Shown: positions 25,759 to 33,655 of the stretch, in pieces | Numbering within the stretch: the stretch's first letter is position 1 | How the letters are laid out: each line of letters begins with the position of its first letter | Source of the DNA: Kineosporiaceae bacterium | GTDB taxonomy: Bacteria; Actinomycetota; Actinomycetes; Actinomycetales; Kineosporiaceae | Assembly: GCA_016794595.1 (NCBI GenBank) | Contig: JAEUJN010000029.1 | Coordinates: 1 to 64,000 of the forward strand | Length of the DNA stretch: 64,000 nt | Direction: 5' to 3' | Made by a program: the position numbers and the translations under genes | The notes under the pieces: generated by a model | Told to the model about the DNA's origin: nothing | The model's input: the letters and a program-made list of their open reading frames with translations, nothing else | The model's database searches: none

Positions 25759-26697
25759 TCAGATCGGGGCCCCGGCGCGACGCAAGGTGTCGCGCATCCG
25801 GGTCACTGCCTTCTGCGGGGTGCCCAGGACGTCATAGGCGGTGAACACGCGCAGCTGCCACCCGGCGGTGGCCACCTGATCCTGGCGGGTGAGGTCGTGG
25901 CGCCGTCGCCAGTTGCTCCGACGACCGGCGACGACCTCGGCCTCGTCGTCCCACTGAAGGTGGTGGGCACCGTCGTAGTCGGCGGCGACCCGCCATCGGG
26001 GCCAACTCAGATCGGGTCGGTGGATGCGGTCGCCGAACTCGTCGATCACCCACTCGTTGACCTGCGGTGTGGGCAACCCGGCGGCGAGGAACAGGAGCCG
26101 CAGCCGGGTCTCCATCGGGGAGTCGACCTTGTCCGCGCTGAGGGCCAGCGCCTGGGCGAGTCGGCGGGCGCCCCGCTGCGAACCCCAGCCGTCGAGGCGT
26201 CGGGCCAGCCGGGTGCCGCCCTCATCGCGACGACGCCTGATCGCATCGGCCAGCACGACCAGATCGAGTCCGCTCCATCCCGTCGCCGCCAGGTCGCACC
26301 ACGTGCGCTCGGGCGAGGTGGTCCGCAGGCCGCGCACCACGACGACGTCCCCGGGAGCCCAGGTCACCCGGTGAGCCCGGATGCCGCGTACCCGCGGCCG
26401 GTCGAGTCCTGCCGCCAGGCTGATGTGCAGGTCGCCGTTCGGGGGCGCGTTCAGTGGCGTGGGCCATTCGCCCAGCCGGACAGCCGTGTCGTGTGAGAAG
26501 GCGGCGTGCTCCGGCATGATCAGCCGGGCGGCTGCACACCGCTCGCGCACGCCGTCCGGGGCGCCGGCGAGGACCCGGACGCCCGGGAACGGCGCTCGGA
26601 AGCGGGCGCCGTCGAGCACCCGGCGGCTCAGCCCCCACTCCGCCGCCCGGGCCACGGTGAACGGGCCTCGGGTCAGCTCCAGCGGGATCTCGCGCAC
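25759..26697 (-). CDS. AbiEi-like/DUF559 Vsr-type nuclease-fold protein
   Basis: A 312-residue protein. The first ~90 residues contain a winged-helix-like segment (FTVARAAEWGLSRRVLDG) as in AbiEi-type antitoxins. Residues 190-305 resemble the DUF559 domain, related to very-short-patch-repair endonucleases: MET-RLRLLFLAAGLP, then RPDLSWPRWRVAADYDGAHH with candidate catalytic acids, then the RQDQVATAGWQLRVF strand. Such genes are common, scattered and often variable in actinobacteria; a role in defence or mobility has been suggested but is unproven. GTG 26697 follows GGGAG. No toxin gene lies beside it, and it is bracketed by two copies of one palindromic repeat. Confidence 0.72.
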   Translation of the reverse strand: MREIPLELTRGPFTVARAAEWGLSRRVLDGARFRAPFPGVRVLAGAPDGVRERCAAARLIMPEHAAFSHDTAVRLGEWPTPLNAPPNGDLHISLAAGLDRPRVRGIRAHRVTWAPGDVVVVRGLRTTSPERTWCDLAATGWSGLDLVVLADAIRRRRDEGGTRLARRLDGWGSQRGARRLAQALALSADKVDSPMETRLRLLFLAAGLPTPQVNEWVIDEFGDRIHRPDLSWPRWRVAADYDGAHHLQWDDEAEVVAGRRSNWRRRHDLTRQDQVATAGWQLRVFTAYDVLGTPQKAVTRMRDTLRRAGAPI

Positions 26698-26760
26698 GGC
26701 TCCCGAGCTTGCCGCGAGTTGGGGCCCTGCTCAGGGTTGTCCACAGGGTAGAGGTCGAAT

Positions 26761-26817
26761 CGAGTGGGCAGGTTCGCACCGTTTCGCGAGCCGAAACGGT
26801 GCGAAACTGCCCACTCG
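26761..26817. repeat. Palindromic element, copy 2
   Basis: Arms 26761-26786 and 26792-26817, 26 bases with a single mismatch and a 5-base loop. The arm CGAGTGGGCAGGTTCGCACC differs from copy 1 at one base in this stretch. It lies between the start of the DUF559 gene and the end of the anti-sigma-like gene. Confidence 0.85.
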
Positions 26818-26841
26818 GCCCCCGCCCGCCGAGGCGACTCC

Positions 26842-27642
26842 TCAGGAGGCGGGGCTGCCGGCCCCGAACGCGGCCACGTAGAGGGCCTCACCCTCGGCGC
26901 TCCACGGGCCGCTGGGGTCGCAGAGGCCGACCGCACCGTCCGTCGCCACCACGAGGACACGGGTGCCCACGGTGAGCTCCGGGGCGTACAGGATTCCCGG
27001 GGCCGAGTCGGCGGGGCGGCGCACCACCACCATCGCCTGGCCGCCTCCCCCGCGGTACCAGCGGTCCACCCAGATGGAGGCGCTCGCAGGTCCCGCCTCG
27101 CGCACCGTCCCGGCGATGGCCAGGTCGACCGTGGTGGCCATCAGAGCCGGCTCGGGTCGCATGCACGACGCGCTCGGGTCCTGGACGGCGTCCTGCAGCG
27201 TGATCGTCGCCCAGCCGGGCGAGCTGCCCGGGGAGGCGGCGGTGGCCGGCGGATCGTCGGCGCGGCCGGCCCACCAGATGCCGCCCGAGACCAGGACGAC
27301 GAGCAGGAGAACCGCCGCCGCGGCGGCCGCCGGTCCGAACACCCAGGACGGCGGCCGCCGCCGTGCGCCAGTACCGGTAGCGGCGGGGTGGGCGACGGGG
27401 CCACCACCAGGTGGGGTGGAGCTGATCTCGGTCATGAGGGCCTCCAGTGAGTCGGGGTCGATCGAGGGCAGGGCCACCCCGGACGCCGCTGGGTCCGCGG
27501 CGCGCAGCCAGGTGCGCAGCTCCTCGTCGTCCGTCGGACCGGCCTCGTTGCCGGCCTCGTTGCCGGTCTCGCTGGCGGTCTCGTCAGCAGGGTGGTCGGC
27601 GGGGTGGTCGGCGGGGTCGTCTGCGGGGTCGGTGTCGGTCAT
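26842..27642 (-). CDS. Single-pass membrane protein, probable anti-sigma factor
   Basis: A 266-residue protein. The N-terminus is acidic with short repeats (PADHPADHPAD, GNEAGNEAG); residues 40-75 include DEELRTWLRAADPA, the usual position of an anti-sigma domain. One membrane helix (about 103-125) leads to an extracytoplasmic domain of about 130 residues with two Cys, CMRPEP and GLCDPSG. The zinc anti-sigma signature HxxxCxxC is absent. Its ATG overlaps the stop of the ECF sigma gene, which is the main reason for the assignment. The outer domain may sense an envelope signal. Confidence 0.7.
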   Translation of the reverse strand: MTDTDPADDPADHPADHPADETASETGNEAGNEAGPTDDEELRTWLRAADPAASGVALPSIDPDSLEALMTEISSTPPGGGPVAHPAATGTGARRRPPSWVFGPAAAAAAVLLLVVLVSGGIWWAGRADDPPATAASPGSSPGWATITLQDAVQDPSASCMRPEPALMATTVDLAIAGTVREAGPASASIWVDRWYRGGGGQAMVVVRRPADSAPGILYAPELTVGTRVLVVATDGAVGLCDPSGPWSAEGEALYVAAFGAGSPAS

Positions 27643-28346
27643 CGCGGCTGCCCTCCCTCACCGGAGGTGTGTCCGGCACCTGCTGGATCCTGTCGCGCCG
27701 GGCGATCCGGCCGCGTCGCCGGGGCGGTGCGGCCCGGGCCCCGGCCGGTCAGCAGGATCTCGCGCAGCCGGGAGCGTGCCCGGTGCAACCGGATCGAGGC
27801 CGCATTCGGGGTGATCCCGAGCACCACGGCCAACTGCCTCGGGGGGAGTTCCTCCCACGCCCACAGCCGCAGCAGTTCCCGGTCCCCGGGGGAGAGCCGG
27901 GCGAGGGCGTCGTTCACCGCCTCGGCCCCGGGGGCCGAGTCCGGCTCTGCCCGGTCGGCAGCGCCGCCGCCGGACGTCGCGGGCGGGTCCAGCAGCAGGA
28001 TGCGGGCCACCAGGGCGTGCCGGCGGCGAGTGGCCCGATGGGCGTTGGCCAGGCAGTTGCGGGCCACGGCGTAGCACCAGGCCAGGCGAGCTCCCGAGTG
28101 GCTGTCCGGACCGGCGCCGGGGTAGCGGTCGGCCGGCTCGCGCGGCAGGTCGTCCAGCCGCCTCCAGATCACGGTGAGGGCATCGGCCAGCACGTCGGCG
28201 GCGGTGTCGCGATCGGTGCGACGGACCAGGTATCGCCAGAGCGGATCCTGGACCTCGCGCACCAGGCACTCGAACCGTTCGCCCCGGGGGTCGGGGCGAG
28301 CCCGCCTGCCGCCCTGCCCGTCGTCCGGTGGTCCTGTTGCCGTCAC
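27639..28346 (-). CDS. ECF-type RNA polymerase sigma factor
   Basis: A 235-residue sigma-70 family factor. Region 2 spans about residues 22-95 (VREVQDPLWRYLVRRTDRDT, CYAVARNCLANAHRATRRR) and region 4 about 135-190 (LARLSPGDRELLRLWAWEEL, then PPRQLAVVLGITPNAASIRLHRARSRLRE split across the helix-turn-helix). A 40-residue Arg/Pro-rich tail follows. GTG 28346 is used; CACCAT lies 6 bases upstream and could be a -10. It is co-translated with the membrane anti-sigma candidate and divergent from an HExxH membrane protein 150 bases away. Confidence 0.88.
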   Translation of the reverse strand: MTATGPPDDGQGGRRARPDPRGERFECLVREVQDPLWRYLVRRTDRDTAADVLADALTVIWRRLDDLPREPADRYPGAGPDSHSGARLAWCYAVARNCLANAHRATRRRHALVARILLLDPPATSGGGAADRAEPDSAPGAEAVNDALARLSPGDRELLRLWAWEELPPRQLAVVLGITPNAASIRLHRARSRLREILLTGRGPGRTAPATRPDRPARQDPAGAGHTSGEGGQPR

Positions 28347-28496
28347 GTCCCCATGGTGTCCGGCAGGGCGGCGACTCTTTCGTCCCGGCGCGCCCGTCAG
28401 GTGGCAGGGTGCCGCGGGGCGACTCCCTCGGCGAGGCGGTGGGCTGTCGACGCGGCGTGATCGAGTTCGCGCTTCAGTTGGGCCGAACAGGTGCCG

Positions 28497-29165
28497 ATGC
28501 GCCGGGGTGTGTTGCTCACTGTGGCCCTCGGCCTCGGCCTGCTGGCCCTGGTCGTGACCCTCCGATGGGGGGTGGCCCGCGTCGATGCCCTCGGGCGGGT
28601 GCGGCCGTTCCCCGTGATGGCGGTGGGAATGCCGGCCGCGGCGGCCATGCTGTGTGCGATCCCGCTGATCCGGCACACCCAGCTGGAGGCCCGCCTGGCC
28701 TCGGTGGCGAGCGAGTTGGCCGGCACCCAGGTGACCGTGCGGTGCGAGACCGTGGGTGAGGCGTGGCTGGAGGCACATCCCGAGCGTGGCTTCGTGCGGT
28801 TCGGTGCCGACGGGGTTCCGGAGCGGCACGCGGTGATCACCTACGACACCTGCCAGGACCTGGCGTCCTGGGTTCGTTCGGACCACCGTGGCACGACCGA
28901 GGACCAGGTGATCGCGGTCCACGTGCTCACCCATGAGGCGATGCACATGCGCGGCCTGGTCAACGAGGCGAGCGCCGAGTGCGCTGCCGTGCAACGAGAC
29001 CACCGGACGGCGCGCCTGCTGGGTGCCTCCGACGATCAGGCGCATGACCTGACGCGCGGCTACCTGCTGTCCGTCTATCCCCGCATGCCCGAGGAGTACC
29101 GCAGCGTCGAGTGCGCGCCGGGTGGGTCGATGGACGAGCAGCTCGAGGATTCCCCATGGGCCTGA
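28497..29165 (+). CDS. Membrane protein with HExxH zinc-peptidase motif
   Basis: A 222-residue protein. Two hydrophobic segments lie at about residues 4-26 and 40-60, followed by a soluble domain. THEAMHMRG provides an HExxH zinc motif near residue 143, and NEASAECAAVQ downstream may supply a third ligand. Cys residues at RCETVGE, DTCQDL, AECAA and VECAPG hint at disulphides and an extracytoplasmic domain. ATG 28497 is preceded by ACAGG; GTG 28491 is also in frame. I cannot name the family. Its divergent neighbour is the ECF sigma/anti-sigma pair, so a role in that signalling is possible but unproven. Confidence 0.68.
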   Translation: MRRGVLLTVALGLGLLALVVTLRWGVARVDALGRVRPFPVMAVGMPAAAAMLCAIPLIRHTQLEARLASVASELAGTQVTVRCETVGEAWLEAHPERGFVRFGADGVPERHAVITYDTCQDLASWVRSDHRGTTEDQVIAVHVLTHEAMHMRGLVNEASAECAAVQRDHRTARLLGASDDQAHDLTRGYLLSVYPRMPEEYRSVECAPGGSMDEQLEDSPWA

Positions 29166-29278
29166 CCCGCGGATTCACCCGCCGGCCCCCTGGGGGACGC
29201 GCCGAGCCCGGCGCAGCTTCGGCGAGCACCGCCGAAGCAACCACACGGCGACACCGGTCGCCCGACATCGGAGGGTCC

Positions 29279-30040
29279 ATGCCCGCGAAGTTCACCATCA
29301 CCGAGGACAAGCCCGGCGCATTCCGGTTCACGCTGGCCGCGTCCAATGGCCAGGTCGTGGCCACCTCGAAGGCCTACACCAGCAAGGCTGCCGCGATGAG
29401 CGGGATCACCTCGATCCGTCGTGGGGCCGCGGCCGCGATCCTGGACGACGCCACGAAGTCCGTCGCGAAGCCGGTGGTCAAGCCGATCACGAAGTCGGTG
29501 GCCAAGCCGGCCGCCAAGCCGGTGGCCAAGCCCGCGGCCAAGCCTGCCGCCAAGCCGGTGGCCAAGCCGGTGGCCAAGCCGATCACGAAGTCGGTGGTCA
29601 AGCCGGCCGCCAAGCCGGTGGCCAAGCCCGCCGCCAAGCCGGTGGTCAAGCCGATCACGAAGTCGGTGGTCAAGCCTGCCGCCAAGTCGGTGGTCAAGCC
29701 TGCCGCTAAGCCCGTGGCCAAGCCTGCCGCCAAGTCGGTGGTCAAGCCCGCGGCCAAGCCGATCACGAAGTCCGTGGTCAAGCCTGCGGCGAAGTCCGTG
29801 GTCCGGCCTGCGAAGCCGGTGGCGAAGTCCGCCGCCAAGTCCGTGGTCAAGCCCGCCAAGGCCGCGTCGTCCACCGGGACGTCGTCCGGTTCGCGCGCGA
29901 TCGCGACCATCTCCGCCAAGCGACGGGTCGCTGCCTCGCGCCCGACCCGGACCTCCCCCGTGCAGAAGGCCATCCCCGGCCCGCGCCGTCCGGCCCGCAC
30001 CCGCGCGACGTCGACTCGCTCGGCGGTCGGCAAGGCCTGA
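29279..30040 (+). CDS. DUF1508 (YegP-like) protein with histone-H1-like Lys/Pro/Ala repeats
   Basis: A 253-residue protein. Residues 1-55 form one DUF1508/YegP unit: AKFTITEDKPGAFRFTLAA, a GQVVATSKAYTSKAAA stretch and a final IRRGAAAA segment. From about residue 60 to 197 the sequence is a repeat of KPAAKPVAKP, KPITKSV and KSVVKPAAK units, with no acidic residue. The last 55 residues are Ser/Arg/Thr-rich and basic. ATG 29279 follows GGAGGG. The tail resembles H1-like and HupB-type actinobacterial tails that coat DNA, so a nucleoid role is likely; the job of the DUF1508 part is not known. Confidence 0.82.
   Translation: MPAKFTITEDKPGAFRFTLAASNGQVVATSKAYTSKAAAMSGITSIRRGAAAAILDDATKSVAKPVVKPITKSVAKPAAKPVAKPAAKPAAKPVAKPVAKPITKSVVKPAAKPVAKPAAKPVVKPITKSVVKPAAKSVVKPAAKPVAKPAAKSVVKPAAKPITKSVVKPAAKSVVRPAKPVAKSAAKSVVKPAKAASSTGTSSGSRAIATISAKRRVAASRPTRTSPVQKAIPGPRRPARTRATSTRSAVGKA
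29456..29866 (+). repeat. Coding tandem repeats of the H1-like tail
   Basis: Degenerate units built on AAGCCGGTGGCCAAGCC, with the longer motif encoding KPITKSV recurring five times. Near-identical codons across units suggest expansion by recombination or slippage. It is in frame throughout and is not a CRISPR array. Confidence 0.8.
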
Positions 30041-30056
30041 GGACACGGTCCGGCCC

Positions 30057-30089
30057 CAGGCGGGCGGCCCCTGGTGGGCCGCCCGCCTG
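30057..30089 (+). terminator. Hairpin terminator after the DUF1508 gene
   Basis: Perfect 14-base arms (30057-30070 and 30076-30089) of G/C-rich sequence around CTGGT, starting 17 bases after the stop. No T-tract follows. Confidence 0.7.
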
Positions 30090-30211
30090 CTCGGTCTGGC
30101 CCCCATGGTCGTGATCACAAGGACCCGTGGCCCCCGGCGAGCACGCGAAGTGAGCAGGTCGAGTCGCCTCTGCCGATGCGCGAGCGGGGCGGGCGATGCC
30201 ACCATGACCGG

Positions 30212-30925
30212 GTGAGTCCGCACCCGCGGTACCCAGAGCGCCCGCGTCGACCGGCGTTCCTGCCGCCTGCCGCCGCCGACGCCCAGGTGGGCTCGGTCGA
30301 CCCGGCGCAGCGCATCGAGGCGGCGCACGCGACCGCCGAGGCCCTGGTGGCCCACGGTCGCGACGGGGACGACGAGCGCACCGCGCGGCTGGTGGCCCTG
30401 GCCGACGAGCACGGCATCGACGAGATGGCGCACCTGTGGTCCGACCGTCCGGCAGACACCCTGCCCGGCGCGCTGTGGCGGCTGTACGCCCTGCGGGCCG
30501 GGATCCGCCGTGACCCGGTGGACATCGCCCGGGCCTTCGAGCACGGCCGGCATCGGGCGCCGGTGCACGAGGTGGTGGCCGGTGTCGGCGAGCCCCCGGG
30601 CCCGGAAGAGGTGCAGGCGGTGGCGGACGCCGTCCTCGCCGGAGCCTTCACCGGTGATCTGGGCGTCGCTCTCGACCGTGCCGCGGCCTTCTGCCGGGTG
30701 GTCTCCACCGGCTGGGCGCTGATGGCCGACACCCTGGACGACCCGATCGGGCCGGGTCGGCCGGCGGCTCTGACGGGCGCGGGGACGCTGGCCGGGCACG
30801 AGCCAGCCGGACCCGAGGCCGTCACCCCGGCGGCCGGGCTGACCCGCCGGGCCGCCGATCTGCTGCGCACCGGCGTCCAGTTGGAGCTGGCCGCCACCCG
30901 CTGGCGCGAGGGCGGGCTGCACTGA
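30212..30925 (+). CDS. Conserved-looking soluble protein, function unknown
   Basis: A 237-residue protein I do not recognise. It is Ala-rich, acidic and predicted to be mostly helical, with segments such as RIEAAHATAEALVAHG and DIARAFEHGRHRAPVHEVVA. Regular amphipathic patterns and normal codon use support a real gene. There is no signal peptide, membrane helix or clear catalytic motif. GTG 30212 is chosen; CACCAT lies 6 bases before it and may be a -10 for a leaderless message. It sits alone between two terminator-like structures. Confidence 0.6.
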   Translation: MSPHPRYPERPRRPAFLPPAAADAQVGSVDPAQRIEAAHATAEALVAHGRDGDDERTARLVALADEHGIDEMAHLWSDRPADTLPGALWRLYALRAGIRRDPVDIARAFEHGRHRAPVHEVVAGVGEPPGPEEVQAVADAVLAGAFTGDLGVALDRAAAFCRVVSTGWALMADTLDDPIGPGRPAALTGAGTLAGHEPAGPEAVTPAAGLTRRAADLLRTGVQLELAATRWREGGLH

Positions 30926-31070
30926 CCCCTGATCCAGTCCCTGATTCCAGCCACGCTCCGGCCCCGACCTGGCCCCGACCTGGCCCGGACGTGCTCCCGG
31001 TGACGACTCGCTGAACTGAGTGGGTGGTCCTGGCTGTCGGATTCTGAAGACATCGGGGAACATGGACGAC

Positions 31071-31244
31071 GGTAACCGTGTTGGTTGCCATCGGTGACAC
31101 CCCCTCGGGGGTCTCACCGGGTGTCGGTCCGCGGTAGCCCCGGGTCCCATGAAAAGCCGCTCCGAGCGGCCGTTGCACCGAGAGGTGCTCCCGGTCCGGC
31201 ACCTGGCAGTGCGGTTCGCCGCCCCGGTTCTGCCGGGGCGGCGA
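31071..31244 (+). ncRNA. Structured leader upstream of the metallophosphoesterase gene
   Basis: The 360-base gap before the phosphoesterase gene can fold into at least four hairpins: GGTAACC/GGTTGCC (31071-31089), GACACCC/GGGTGTC (31096-31125) with an alternative CCCCC/GGGGG stem inside, GCCGCT/AGCGGC (31156-31170), and a perfect 12-base stem with a 5-base loop (31216-31244) ending 40 bases before the ATG. This is more structure than other gaps here show and suggests a cis-regulatory RNA. I could not match it to a known riboswitch. A 43-codon frame at 31149 overlaps it. Confidence 0.35.
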
Positions 31245-31277
31245 CCTGCTCTCGGGCCCGAGCGCGGGGAGCGGTGA
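31149..31277 (+). CDS. Possible small leader ORF (42 residues)
   Basis: ATG 31149 opens a 43-codon frame starting MKSRSERPLHREVLPVRHL and ending 7 bases before the phosphoesterase ATG. The peptide is very basic, with Arg clusters. The start lacks a good ribosome site and the frame overlaps two hairpins, so it may be chance. It could serve as a translated leader that couples or attenuates expression of the next gene. Confidence 0.25.
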   Translation: MKSRSERPLHREVLPVRHLAVRFAAPVLPGRRPALGPERGER

Positions 31278-31284
31278 TCGGCTG

Positions 31285-33012
31285 ATGAAACCGCCCGCCA
31301 GGTTCCGGCGCGGTGGCAGCCCCACGGCCGCCCGCATCCGCACCCGAGCCCGCGTGCGCGCCCACACCCTGCGTGCACTGGGGGTGGCGCTGGTGGTGTT
31401 GCTCGGGTCGGCGGTCGGCGCGGCCCTGGCCCCCCCGGTGACCACTCACGTCGGTCCGCTGGAGGCGGCCATCCGGGTCCGGCCCAGCGTGCAGGGCGGC
31501 GTCCACGTTCTGTTGCCGCCGGCAGGGGAGGCCCGCTTCGCCACCCACTGGAGCCCGGTTGCCGTCGACGTCCAGGTGGTCACGGTCGATCTCGCGCAGG
31601 CGCAGCGACTGCTGGCCTCGCCGACCGCCATCCGCGACCTCAGCCTGAGCGCCCCGGCCGACCTGCGCTCGGCGACGCTGAAGGCCGCCGGGCTGTCGGC
31701 CGGTTCGGCCGTGGCCGGTGCTGTCGTCCTGTCACTGCTGATCTACCGGCGACGCTGGCGCCGGACGGCGATCACGCTGGTGGGCGTCGTCGGACTGCTG
31801 TCCACGATGGGGATCAGCACCGCGCTGACCTTCGATGCCGACCGTTTCGCCCAGCCCCGGTTCACGGGCCTGCTCAGCCAGGCCCCCTACATCGCGGGCG
31901 AGGCCACCGGTCTGGTGCAGCGGCTGGAGAACTACCGTGCGGGCGTCGCGGACATCGTGCAGGGGGTCACCACCCTGTACGCCATGAGCGGCCGGTTGCC
32001 CGTGGTCGCCCCCTCGTCCGCCGGGGAGGATCTGGTGACCGTGCTGCACGTCAGTGACCTGCACGTGAACCCTCTCGGCTTCGATCTGGTCGAGCGGCTG
32101 GTGGCCGATTTCGACGTCCAGGTCGTGGTGGACTCCGGCGACATCACCACCTGGGGCACCGAGGTCGAGGCGGGCACCCTGTCCTGGATCGGCCGGCTCG
32201 GAGTCCCCTACGTGTTCGTGCGCGGCAACCACGACTCTCGTCGCACCGAGGCGCTGATCGGTTCCCTGCCCAACGGGATCGTGCTGGACGGCGGGGTCAC
32301 CGAGGTCGCGGGGCTGCGCCTGGCCGGGATCGGCGATCCGGTGTTCACCCCCGAGGGCGGACGGCGGGTGCCGCCCGCCGTCCTGGGCAGCCCGCGGGCG
32401 AGCGTGACCTCGCCCGCGCCGGCTGCGGGGTCGCCCACGACTCCGGGCGCGGCCGGGTCGGCCGGTCCCGAGGGGTCCGCGGCGCCGTCGGCCACGGTTC
32501 CGCCGCCGCCGCCCGACCTCCAGGTCCGCGCCGGCACACGGCTGGCCGAGGCGATCAGCGCCTGGAACGGAACCCGTGCCGACACCCCGGTCGACATCGC
32601 GGTGGTGCACGAGCCCTACGCCGTCCCCCCGCTGCTCGGGACGGTGCCGCTGGTGCTCACCGGGCACTTCCACTCCCGCGACATCACCCGGGACGAGGCC
32701 ACGGGCACCCTGGTCATGCGCCAGGGCAGCACGGGCGGCGCCGGGATCTCGGCGGACTTCCAAGCGGTCGGGGAGGGCAAGGCGCTGCCCCTCGAGGCCA
32801 CCCTGCTCTACGTGGCCCGCTCCGGTTCGCGGGCCGGTCAGGTGGTCGCCTACGACGAGGTGACGGTCGGCGGGTTCGGGACGGCGTCCGCCTCGGTGGA
32901 GCGCACCGTCGTCCGGCAGCCGGAGCCGGCACCCAGCCCGTCGGCGCCGGACAGCCCCTCCCCGGAACCGAACGGCGCGGGACTTGCCGAGGGCAGCCCC
33001 TCCGCCGGCTGA
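31285..33012 (+). CDS. Membrane-anchored metallophosphoesterase
   Basis: A 575-residue protein. One membrane helix lies at about 30-52 and two more at about 135-180. The phosphoesterase domain begins near residue 250 with the metal motifs SDLHVN, DSGDITT, RGNHDSR and a final GHFHSR; VHEPY supplies another His. A Ser/Pro/Gly-rich insertion of about 50 residues splits the domain between GNHD and the last motifs, and a Pro/Ser tail ends the protein. The active site probably faces outside. The substrate (nucleotide, phospholipid or other phosphoester) is not shown. The following DUF47 and Pit phosphate-transport genes make phosphate scavenging likely. Confidence 0.85.
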   Translation: MKPPARFRRGGSPTAARIRTRARVRAHTLRALGVALVVLLGSAVGAALAPPVTTHVGPLEAAIRVRPSVQGGVHVLLPPAGEARFATHWSPVAVDVQVVTVDLAQAQRLLASPTAIRDLSLSAPADLRSATLKAAGLSAGSAVAGAVVLSLLIYRRRWRRTAITLVGVVGLLSTMGISTALTFDADRFAQPRFTGLLSQAPYIAGEATGLVQRLENYRAGVADIVQGVTTLYAMSGRLPVVAPSSAGEDLVTVLHVSDLHVNPLGFDLVERLVADFDVQVVVDSGDITTWGTEVEAGTLSWIGRLGVPYVFVRGNHDSRRTEALIGSLPNGIVLDGGVTEVAGLRLAGIGDPVFTPEGGRRVPPAVLGSPRASVTSPAPAAGSPTTPGAAGSAGPEGSAAPSATVPPPPPDLQVRAGTRLAEAISAWNGTRADTPVDIAVVHEPYAVPPLLGTVPLVLTGHFHSRDITRDEATGTLVMRQGSTGGAGISADFQAVGEGKALPLEATLLYVARSGSRAGQVVAYDEVTVGGFGTASASVERTVVRQPEPAPSPSAPDSPSPEPNGAGLAEGSPSAG

Positions 33013-33019
33013 GCGGCGG

Positions 33020-33025
33020 TAGCGT
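33020..33025 (+). promoter_or_regulatory. -10 element, leaderless start of the DUF47 gene
   Basis: TAGCGT ends 6 bases before GTG 33032. Confidence 0.5.
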
Positions 33026-33031
33026 CGCGCT

Positions 33032-33652
33032 GTGATGTTCAGGCTGCGCCGCGACGAGTCACGGCTGGGGGATGCGCTGGCGGAGTGTGCAGGTCACCTG
33101 GCAACGGCGGCCCAGCACCTGGCTGCGTCACTGAACGTCGACCCGGAGGCGCGCTCGGCCAGCGTCCGGGCCCTGCAGGAGACCGACCGGGCTGCCGAGG
33201 CCGCCGCTCACGGCGTCCTGCGCGGGTTGGCCGCCTCGTTCGTGACCCCCTTCGACCGAGCCGACATCTTCCGGCTCAGCTGGGCGATGCGCCGGGCCAC
33301 CGCCCGCACTGCCGCCGTGGGCGACACGCTGGAGGTGCTCAGGCTCGGTGAGTTGCCGACCCGGACCGCCGAGCTGGTGCAGCACGTGGTGAGGGCGACC
33401 GAGATCATCGCCACCGCCGTCCCGCGCCTGGGTGACCCGGGGAGTCTGGCAGGGTCGTGGGTCGACCTCACCGTGCTGGTCAAGCAGGCGGGTCAGGTTC
33501 ACCGGCGGCTGGTGGCCGACATCACCTCCTCGATGCACGACCCCGCCCAGCTCTTGCGGCACGCCGAGGTGGCCACCAGCCAGCGCCGGCTGATCGATGC
33601 GCTGGAGGCGGTCTCCGATGCCCTGCAGACCGTCGTGGTGACGGAGAGCTGA
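33032..33652 (+). CDS. DUF47 PhoU-like protein
   Basis: A 206-residue all-helical protein of the DUF47 family, related to PhoU and nearly always encoded beside Pit phosphate transporters, whose activity it is thought to control. Visible features are the FVTPFDRADIFRLSWAMRR stretch and regularly spaced charged helices. GTG 33032 fits the upstream -10; ATG 33035 follows immediately. The stop lies 3 bases before the Pit start, so the two genes are coupled. Confidence 0.88.
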   Translation: MMFRLRRDESRLGDALAECAGHLATAAQHLAASLNVDPEARSASVRALQETDRAAEAAAHGVLRGLAASFVTPFDRADIFRLSWAMRRATARTAAVGDTLEVLRLGELPTRTAELVQHVVRATEIIATAVPRLGDPGSLAGSWVDLTVLVKQAGQVHRRLVADITSSMHDPAQLLRHAEVATSQRRLIDALEAVSDALQTVVVTES

Positions 33653-33655
33653 TCG

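Noticed and set aside
25678-26817. Insertion sequence bounded by the two palindromes
   Set aside because: The enclosed gene has no transposase motif, each element is palindromic by itself, and I saw no target-site duplication.
29456-29866. CRISPR-like array
   Set aside because: The repeats are contiguous, without spacers, and encode an in-frame Lys/Pro/Ala tail.
31041-31170. c-di-AMP (ydaO) riboswitch
   Set aside because: GGGGAAC and GGTGAC blocks near paired ATGG/CCAT looked similar, but the conserved distal part of ydaO could not be found. I kept it only as an unassigned structured leader.
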